DNA of 11,943 nucleotides from Alphaproteobacteria bacterium (GTDB taxonomy: Bacteria > Pseudomonadota > Alphaproteobacteria > Rhodobacterales > Rhodobacteraceae). The stretch is taken from the NCBI GenBank assembly GCA_013151535.1, contig JAADIC010000226.1, positions 1-11,943 on the forward strand. Reading direction: 5' to 3'. Below the pieces are notes generated by a model that saw nothing but the letters and a program-made list of their open reading frames with translations, made no database searches and had not been told where the DNA came from. The stretch's first letter is position 1; the number at the start of each line of letters is the position of its first letter. The translations under genes were made by a program, and so were the position numbers. Positions 6,476 to 11,943 of the stretch are shown here, one piece after another.

Positions 6476-7260
6476 AACGGGTGGTCGGGATTGCCTATGA
6501 CGAACGCGGAGCCGGAGGGGTTCCGGTGGTTTGCCTGCATGGGATTGGTGGGGATACGACCAGTTTTCAACCGCAGTTGGACGGGCTGGCTGGGCGGCGA
6601 GTGATAACTTGGAACATGCCGGGTTATGGTGGCTCTGAGGCGATTGAACCGGTGACGTTCGCAGGGCTGGCGGATAAACTGGCCGCGTTTCTGGCGGCAT
6701 TGGGCCTGTCCAGCGTGCATCTGGTTGGCCAATCCATCGGCGGTATGCTGGCACTTGAAATGGCGTTTCGCTTTCCTGATAGGCTGGCCTCGCTTGCCTT
6801 GATCGCCACAACCTCGGCCTTTGGCGGGCGGGATGACAGTTTCAAGGATCGGTTCATCGCGGCGCGTCTGAAACCGCTTGATGAGGGGAAAACCCTTGCA
6901 GACTTGGCGTCGGATTTTGTGCCCGAGATTGTCGGCCCGATTGCGACGGAGGCAGTTATTCAAGCCGCGATCAAGTCCATGGCCGCAGTGCCCGAAGACA
7001 CCTATCGTGCGATCATTCGCTGTCTGGTCACGTTCAACCGCCGCGCTGACATCGAGAGCCTGACAATACCCACTTGCCTGATTGCCGGTGAGCATGACCA
7101 GAATGCCCCTGCAAAAACCATGATGCGCATGGCAGCGAAAATTCCGGATGCGGAATATCACGAGATCAAGGGCGCGGGCCATCTGATAAACCTAGAGGCG
7201 GGCGAGCAAACCAACGCCATCCTGCGCAATTTCTATAACAAACAACGGAGCCTGACATGA
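6472..7260 (+). CDS. alpha/beta hydrolase, candidate N-formylmaleamate deformylase-like
   Basis: Translation starts at GTG 6472, overlapping the dioxygenase stop as GTGA; the first internal ATG would remove the first strand and oxyanion motif. The 262-residue protein has HGIGGD (23-28, oxyanion region), the nucleophile elbow GQSIGG with Ser88, an acid in GEHD (Asp209), and His237 in GAGH, so the canonical triad is complete. Directly following a NicX-type gene, the expected role is hydrolysis of the ring-cleavage product (NicD in nicotinate, PicE in picolinate catabolism: N-formylmaleamate to maleamate plus formate). From memory, characterised NicD takes its acid from an earlier strand than Asp209 here, so this could instead be a related C-C or ester hydrolase. 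Family membership is certain; the substrate is inferred from position only. The next gene overlaps by ATGA. Confidence 0.85.
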   Translation: MKRVVGIAYDERGAGGVPVVCLHGIGGDTTSFQPQLDGLAGRRVITWNMPGYGGSEAIEPVTFAGLADKLAAFLAALGLSSVHLVGQSIGGMLALEMAFRFPDRLASLALIATTSAFGGRDDSFKDRFIAARLKPLDEGKTLADLASDFVPEIVGPIATEAVIQAAIKSMAAVPEDTYRAIIRCLVTFNRRADIESLTIPTCLIAGEHDQNAPAKTMMRMAAKIPDAEYHEIKGAGHLINLEAGEQTNAILRNFYNKQRSLT

Positions 7261-8510
7261 CCGACCAAGATGCCGCCATTTTTGATGCTGAAGCATGGGG
7301 CCTGACCGACAAACAGGTTGAGCTGACGGCGCTGGCCCGCAAACTGGGGCAGGAAAAATTCGCCCCACGCGCCGCGAAATATGACCGCGACGCGAGCTTT
7401 CCGACGGAAAACTATAAGGATTTCTTTGACAGTGGCATGATGGGCATCGCCATCCCCGAAGAATATGGCGGCCATGGTGCCGATTTCAAAACCTATATGC
7501 TGACCTCGGCCGAGATCGGGCGCTATTGCGGCTCAACCGCGCTGACGTTCAATATGCATGTATGTTCGTGCCTCTGGAGCGGCTTTCTGATCGACAATTT
7601 TGAACTGGATGATGCAGTGCGGGCCGAACACAACAAAACCCGCGCCATCCATTATAAACGCGTGCTGGAAGATGGTGCGATCTATGCACAGCCGTTTTCC
7701 GAGGGCGGGGCGGCGGCTGCCGGGTCCAAGGCGTTTGGCACCACGGCGCTGAAGGTTGATGGCGGCTGGATCATCAACGGCAAGAAAATATTCGCCTCGC
7801 TTGCCGGGCATGCGGATTACTACGGCGCGTTATGCACGGAAATCAGCACGCCAAACGAAGAACCGGATCGCGCCAACACCATGTATATCGCGGTTCCGCG
7901 CGGCGCGGATGGGATCATTGTCGAGGGCGATTGGGATCCTTTGGGTATGCGCGGCACGGTCTCGCGCAATCTGATCTTCAAGGATGTGTTTGTGCCGAGT
8001 GACGCCAAACTGATGCCCTCGGGGATCTATTTCAAGGCGGCCAAGCGCTGGCCACATATGTTCATGACGCTCACGCCAAGTTACATGGGGCTGGCGCAGG
8101 CGGCTTATGATTTCACCATAAAATATCTGCGCGGCGAAATGCCGGGCACACCGCCGGTCAAGCGGCGGATGTACCCGACCAAGCAAATCGCGGTGGCGCA
8201 GATGCGGATCATGCTGGAGCAGACCAAAGCCCTGTGGTTTCAGGCGATTTCCGAGGCGGGGCCGAACCCGAACCGCGAAAGCCTGCTGCGCGCGTGGTCT
8301 GCGCAATACACCGTCATGGAAAACGCCAACGAACTGGCGCAACTGGCGATCCGCACCTGTGGCGGGCAATCCATGCTCAAAAGCCTGCATCTGGAGCGGA
8401 TTTATCGTGACAGCCGCTGTGGCTCATTGATGCTGCCCTGGACCAGTGAATTGTGTCTGGATATGTTGGGCAAGGGAACATTGTACAAGTCCGGCGAACG
8501 GGACGACTAG
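7257..8510 (+). CDS. atypical acyl-CoA dehydrogenase-fold flavoprotein
   Basis: ATG 7257 overlaps the hydrolase stop and has GGAG at 7247-7250. The 417-residue product aligns along an acyl-CoA dehydrogenase: N-terminal helices with APRAAKYDRDASFP and GIAIPEEYGG, a middle beta domain with GWIINGKKIF and LGMRGT, and a C-terminal helical domain with TCGGQSM. Two standard sites are altered. The TEPxxGSD flavin-binding loop reads SEGGAAAAGSK (148-158) with no Asp. Near the end, where most members have YEGT with the catalytic Glu, the sequence is LMLPWTSEL (391-399) after YRD (383-385); the helix-G alternative Glu is also not seen. It may be a dehydrogenase with another base, or a flavin-dependent monooxygenase of the same fold (HsaA/DszC/IacA type) fed by the divergent flavin reductase. 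The family is certain, the reaction open. Confidence 0.88.
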   Translation: MTDQDAAIFDAEAWGLTDKQVELTALARKLGQEKFAPRAAKYDRDASFPTENYKDFFDSGMMGIAIPEEYGGHGADFKTYMLTSAEIGRYCGSTALTFNMHVCSCLWSGFLIDNFELDDAVRAEHNKTRAIHYKRVLEDGAIYAQPFSEGGAAAAGSKAFGTTALKVDGGWIINGKKIFASLAGHADYYGALCTEISTPNEEPDRANTMYIAVPRGADGIIVEGDWDPLGMRGTVSRNLIFKDVFVPSDAKLMPSGIYFKAAKRWPHMFMTLTPSYMGLAQAAYDFTIKYLRGEMPGTPPVKRRMYPTKQIAVAQMRIMLEQTKALWFQAISEAGPNPNRESLLRAWSAQYTVMENANELAQLAIRTCGGQSMLKSLHLERIYRDSRCGSLMLPWTSELCLDMLGKGTLYKSGERDD

Positions 8511-8511
8511 G

Positions 8512-10014
8512 GTGAGCGGACGCGCGCAAACCATTGACGCGTGGCTGCACACCCATGCGGACCATCAGCGCGGCAAGATCGCGCTGAATTTCGAGGGGCG
8601 CAGCCACAGTTACGCTGAACTGGCCGAATGGGTCGAAAGGCTGGCGGCGGGGTTGCAACACAAGCTGGGCCTGAAGCGTGGCGATCGGGTGGCCTATTAC
8701 GGCAAGAACTCCGACAGCGAGGTGGCATTGTTATTCGCGGCAGCGCGTCTTGGCTTGATCTTTGTGCCGCTCAACTGGCGGCTGGCGGTGGCGGAACTGA
8801 ACTATGCGATCGGTGATTGCGGCGCGAAGGTGTTGTTTCATGACGGGCATTTTGCTGAACAGATCGGCGCGGTGCTGGAGGGGCTGGAAACGGTTCCGGT
8901 TGATGTGTCTGACCGTCTGGCCTCGCTTGGCGAAAACCATGCGCCCGTTCAAAGCGAGGCCGAGCTTGGCGATGCATTTCTGATCGTCTACACATCGGGC
9001 ACTACGGGGCGCCCCAAAGGTGCGGTGCTGACGCAAGAGGCGGTGTTGTGGAACGCTGTCATCAGCCTGCACGCCCATGATTTTACGCCGGATGACCACA
9101 TCCTCAACATTCTGCCGCTGTTTCATGTGGGCGGGATCAATATCCAGATGATGCCGATGTTTTTCATCGGCGGGCAGGTGACACTGCATGCGCAATTCGA
9201 GCCGGACAGCACCATTCAGGCGCTGGAACTCGAAGGGATCACGACCACGGTTTGTGTGCCAACGGTGATGAAAGCGCTGCTTTATCACCCGGATTGGGGC
9301 GATTTGAAACTGCCGGATTTGCGGATGCTCAACACCGGCTCTACCGACGTGCCGGTCGAAATCCTCGATGCGATCCACAAGCGCGGAATTCCCATGGTGC
9401 AGGTCTACGGGGCGACGGAAACCGGCCCGGTGACCACCTATCAGAAATCCGGTGAGGCGATGGCGACGGCGGGGTCGATTGGGCGCGCCGGTATTCATTC
9501 GCGGATCAGGCTGATGATGGACGGGCAGGAGGTTGGGTTTGATATGCCGGGCGAGATCTGGGTGAAGGGGCCGAATAATTTCAGCCATTACTGGAACAAT
9601 CCCGAAGCCACGGCAGAGGCAATGGCTGATGGCTGGTTTCGCACCGGTGATGTGGCGCGAAAGGACAAAAACGGGCTTTACTGGTTTGCGGATCGGGTGA
9701 AACACATGATTATTTCGGGCGGTGAGAATATCTATCCGGCCGAGCTTGAGCGGGTGCTGAACCGGATCGAGGGCATTCGCGAGGCCTGCGTTGTCGGGCG
9801 CGCGCATCCCAAATGGGGCGAGGTTCCGGTGGCGGTGGTTGTTTTGCGTAAAGGCGGGCCAGATCGCACCGCGATACTGGCGGCCTTCACGGATGAAATC
9901 GCGCGCTACAAACACCCGAAAGACGTGGTGTTTCTGGAGCGTTTGCCGCGCAACGCCATGGGCAAGGTTGTGGTTGCCGAACTGCGCAAACTGGTTGAAG
10001 CTGCCAGCAGATAG
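8512..10014 (+). CDS. AMP-forming acyl-CoA ligase
   Basis: The start is GTG 8512, one base after the upstream stop; an in-frame ATG at 8446 lies deep within the preceding gene and is not preferred. The ribosome site is weak (GGGACGA), so coupling to the upstream gene is likely. The 500-residue protein has all adenylate-forming motifs: TSGTTGRPKG (161-170), YGATE (299-303), GWFRTGD (374-380), DRVKHMIISGGENIYP (394-409) and the PRNAMGK tail with catalytic Lys485. It joins a carboxylic acid to CoA through an acyl-AMP. The length and motifs fit the medium/long-chain fatty acid or aryl/feruloyl-CoA ligase group, but substrate specificity cannot be read reliably. In context it probably activates the growth substrate or a side-chain acid, for the two dehydrogenase-fold enzymes beside it. 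Confidence 0.92.
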   Translation: MSGRAQTIDAWLHTHADHQRGKIALNFEGRSHSYAELAEWVERLAAGLQHKLGLKRGDRVAYYGKNSDSEVALLFAAARLGLIFVPLNWRLAVAELNYAIGDCGAKVLFHDGHFAEQIGAVLEGLETVPVDVSDRLASLGENHAPVQSEAELGDAFLIVYTSGTTGRPKGAVLTQEAVLWNAVISLHAHDFTPDDHILNILPLFHVGGINIQMMPMFFIGGQVTLHAQFEPDSTIQALELEGITTTVCVPTVMKALLYHPDWGDLKLPDLRMLNTGSTDVPVEILDAIHKRGIPMVQVYGATETGPVTTYQKSGEAMATAGSIGRAGIHSRIRLMMDGQEVGFDMPGEIWVKGPNNFSHYWNNPEATAEAMADGWFRTGDVARKDKNGLYWFADRVKHMIISGGENIYPAELERVLNRIEGIREACVVGRAHPKWGEVPVAVVVLRKGGPDRTAILAAFTDEIARYKHPKDVVFLERLPRNAMGKVVVAELRKLVEAASR

Positions 10015-10080
10015 GGGCGACCTTGTGGGTCATTCCTTTAAGTCTCTGACGAGGCTCTAAGGGGCATTTGTGGAACAAAG

Positions 10081-11205
10081 ATGGGTTTGAATCGAGAGCT
10101 TGACGGGTATCTGGTGGTGGCCATGGAACAGGCCGTGGCCGCACCTTATTGCAGCCTGCTGTTGGCAGATGCGGGGGCGCGGGTGATTAAGCTGGAGCGG
10201 CCCGAGGGCGATTTTTGCCGTGGTTATGATCGTGGTGCGGATGGGCAAAGCACTTGGTTTGCCTGGCTCAATCGCGGCAAGGAATCGGTAGTTGTCGATT
10301 ACACCAAGCCTGAAGACGCAGCCCTGATGCACCGCTTGATTGCACGCGCGGATGTGTTTTTGCATAACCTTTCGCCGGGCGCATTGGCGCGCCACGGGTT
10401 TGGGGCGGATGTTTTGCGGGCGGCCAATCCGGGGCTTATCAATCTGCAAATCTCGGGCTATGGCACCGATGGTGTGGCGGCCCAGATGAAGGCTTATGAC
10501 TTTCTGGTGCAGGCGGAAAGCGGCGTGTGCTCGGTGACTGGTACGGCGGAGCAGCCCGCAAGGGTTGGGGTGTCGCTTGGGGATATCTCGACCGGACTAA
10601 CGGGGTTTTCCGCTATTTTGCGGGGGTTGCTGCAACGCGGGCGCACGGGCTTGGGGGTTGATTTGTCGATCTCGTTGTTTGATGTGCTGGCCGATTGGAT
10701 GAACATGCCCTTGCTGGCGCATCGCTATTTGCCAGCCAAGCCCGAACGCATGGGTTTGACCCATTCACTGTTGGCGCCTTATGGAGCCTATGAAACGGCA
10801 GATGGCGCGCAGATCCTGATTGCCATTCAGAATAATCGGGAATGGGGGCGGTTTTGTGCCGAGGTTTTGGCCTGCCCAGAGATGGCGCGCGACCCGCGCT
10901 TTGTTGACAATGCGGCGCGGGTGGCCAATCGCGTGGTGCTGGACGTGGCAATCAACAACGTGTTTTGCAAGCACCAGCGCGATGATCTTGCCGAAATCCT
11001 GCAACAGGCTGGCATCGCGTGGGCGCGCCTCAGCTCGCTTGAAGACCTCTCAAACCATCCGTTTTTGCGAGGGGTGCAAGCCCGTTTCGGGGCGGCGACG
11101 GTTGATCTGGTGGATTTGCCAGTGCAATCGGATGCGCCGCGCCAAACCCAAGTGCCGCAGCTTGGCGAACATAGCGATACCATCAGGCGGGAGTTTTCCG
11201 AATGA
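10081..11205 (+). CDS. CaiB/BaiF-family (class III) CoA-transferase
   Basis: ATG 10081 is preceded by a weak GGAA site; the 66-base gap before it is the longest in the catabolic operon and holds only a candidate AAGGGG at 10059-10064, too far to serve this start. The 374-residue length is slightly short for the family. Family features are EQAVAAPYCSLLLADAGARV (17-36), VIKLERPEGD, NRGKESVVVD, LQISGYG and GVSLGDISTGL, where Asp168 matches the catalytic Asp that carries the anhydride intermediate. The C-terminal part has APYGAYETADG and NHPFLRGV. Such enzymes move CoA between acids through an aspartyl intermediate (formyl-CoA, carnitine, mesaconate or aryl-succinate type). Acid substrates here are unknown. 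With the ligase next to it, the operon has two means of making a CoA thioester. Its stop overlaps the next start (ATGA). Confidence 0.92.
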   Translation: MGLNRELDGYLVVAMEQAVAAPYCSLLLADAGARVIKLERPEGDFCRGYDRGADGQSTWFAWLNRGKESVVVDYTKPEDAALMHRLIARADVFLHNLSPGALARHGFGADVLRAANPGLINLQISGYGTDGVAAQMKAYDFLVQAESGVCSVTGTAEQPARVGVSLGDISTGLTGFSAILRGLLQRGRTGLGVDLSISLFDVLADWMNMPLLAHRYLPAKPERMGLTHSLLAPYGAYETADGAQILIAIQNNREWGRFCAEVLACPEMARDPRFVDNAARVANRVVLDVAINNVFCKHQRDDLAEILQQAGIAWARLSSLEDLSNHPFLRGVQARFGAATVDLVDLPVQSDAPRQTQVPQLGEHSDTIRREFSE

Positions 11206-11943
11206 CTTATGAGCTGAACCACCCTGAAATTCGCGCGGCGGTTGCCAAGCTGTGCGAAGGCTTTCCCGGCGCATATTGGCGCAAACTGGATCGCGCACAG
11301 GACTATCCGAGCGCATTCGTTGAGGCGCTGACTCGTGATGGTTACCTCGCAGCGTTGATCCCCGAAGAATATGGCGGCTCGGGCCTGCCATTATCGGCGG
11401 CGGCGGCGATTTTGGAGGAGGTTCACCGCTCGGGCGGCAACGCGGCGGCTTGCCATGCGCAGATGTATACGATGGGCACGTTGCTTAGGCATGGCTCGGA
11501 GGTGCAAAAGGCGAAGTGGCTGCCAAAGATCGCCTCGGGTGATTTGCGGCTTCAGGCCTTTGGTGTGACCGAGCCGACGAGCGGCACCGATACCGGTGCT
11601 TTACGCACGACGGCGCGCCTTGTGGGGGACCGTTATATCGTCAACGGTCAGAAAATCTGGACCTCGCGGGCCGAGCAATCGGACCTGATGGTGCTTCTGT
11701 GCCGGACCTCAAAAGCTGCGCCGCGCAAGACCGACGGCCTGTCGGTTCTGCTGGTCGATATGCGCGAGGTGCGCGGCAAATCCCTGAGCATCCGGCCCAT
11801 CCGCACCATGATGAACCACGCCACCACCGAGGTGTTTTTTGACGATATGGACGTGCCCGCCGAGAACCTGATCGGCGAGGAGGGCAAGGGTTTTCGCCAC
11901 ATTCTGTCAGGCATGAACGCGGAGCGGATTTTGATTTCCGCCG
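11202..11943 (+). CDS. acyl-CoA dehydrogenase, 3'-truncated by the window
   Basis: ATG 11202 overlaps the CoA-transferase stop as ATGA, and the frame is open for 247 codons to the last base of the window. This is roughly the first two thirds of a 380-residue enzyme. It shows LIPEEYGGSGLP in the N-terminal helical domain, EEVHRSGGNAAACHAQ, then the standard flavin loop VTEPTSGTD (122-130), RYIVNGQKIWTSRAEQSD and EVFFDDMDVPAENLIGEEG. GKGFRHILSGMNAERI follows, with a Glu (241) in the helix-G position used as catalytic base by isovaleryl- and long-chain-type members. Unlike the first dehydrogenase-fold gene in the operon it keeps the usual motifs, so it likely performs true alpha-beta oxidation of an acyl-CoA, passing electrons to an electron-transfer flavoprotein. 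The two copies are distinct in sequence and probably act at different steps. Confidence 0.9.
   Translation, partial: MTYELNHPEIRAAVAKLCEGFPGAYWRKLDRAQDYPSAFVEALTRDGYLAALIPEEYGGSGLPLSAAAAILEEVHRSGGNAAACHAQMYTMGTLLRHGSEVQKAKWLPKIASGDLRLQAFGVTEPTSGTDTGALRTTARLVGDRYIVNGQKIWTSRAEQSDLMVLLCRTSKAAPRKTDGLSVLLVDMREVRGKSLSIRPIRTMMNHATTEVFFDDMDVPAENLIGEEGKGFRHILSGMNAERILISA

Noticed and set aside
6349..7182. A 277-codon open frame on the - strand opposite the alpha/beta hydrolase
   Set aside because: It is antisense to a gene with a complete catalytic triad, shows no domain, and has the Cys/His/Arg-rich composition of shadow frames.
8731..9915. A 394-codon open frame on the - strand opposite the CoA ligase gene
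   Set aside because: It is the complement of a gene with all adenylate-forming motifs. The product is rich in His, Arg and Pro with no recognisable domain, typical of antisense frames in GC-rich DNA.

Overview
The window reads as chromosomal DNA of a high-GC alphaproteobacterium, most likely a member of the Rhodobacteraceae or Roseobacter group. This rests on base composition, ATGA/GTGA gene overlaps, and the pairing of YjbH/YjbF-type envelope genes with a dense CoA-thioester catabolic operon. The taxonomic call is inference. I see no RNA gene, insertion sequence, CRISPR array or attachment site, and no gene-free stretch over 300 bases.

Region 1 (1-4375, all + strand) is a surface or exopolysaccharide locus. 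It opens with the 3' part of a WbpM/CapD-type nucleotide-sugar 4,6-dehydratase gene. Then come a YjbH-type outer-membrane beta-barrel protein, a YjbF-type lipoprotein overlapping it by 4 bases, and a small exported protein with a polythreonine tail that resembles YjbE/GfcA. The order is H-F-E-like rather than the enterobacterial E-F-G-H, and no G (GfcC-like) gene is visible. A strong hairpin with a T run (4349-4375) closes the region.

Region 2 (4347-5313, - strand) holds a flavin reductase gene followed by an overlapping MarR-family regulator gene. They are divergent from region 3. The 124-base gap between them carries a perfect 11-bp inverted repeat (5346-5376) that overlaps a consensus -10 box for the rightward operon. 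This is very probably the MarR operator.

Region 3 (5438 to the end, + strand) is a catabolic operon. It encodes a NicX-like (2,5-dihydroxypyridine 5,6-dioxygenase family) enzyme with all three iron ligands, an alpha/beta hydrolase in the place where N-formylmaleamate deformylase would fit, an unusual acyl-CoA dehydrogenase-fold protein, an AMP-forming acyl-CoA ligase, a CaiB/BaiF CoA-transferase and a second, conventional acyl-CoA dehydrogenase that runs off the window. Most junctions overlap by 4 bases.

The main point of interest is the mixture. NicX, deformylase and MarR resemble the lower part of nicotinate/picolinate catabolism, but here they are fused in one operon with CoA ligation, CoA transfer and two acyl-CoA dehydrogenase-fold enzymes, and a flavin reductase is divergent. 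A reasonable hypothesis is a catabolic route for a substituted N-heterocycle (ring plus acid side chain, or a ring handled as a CoA thioester). The substrate cannot be read from the sequence.
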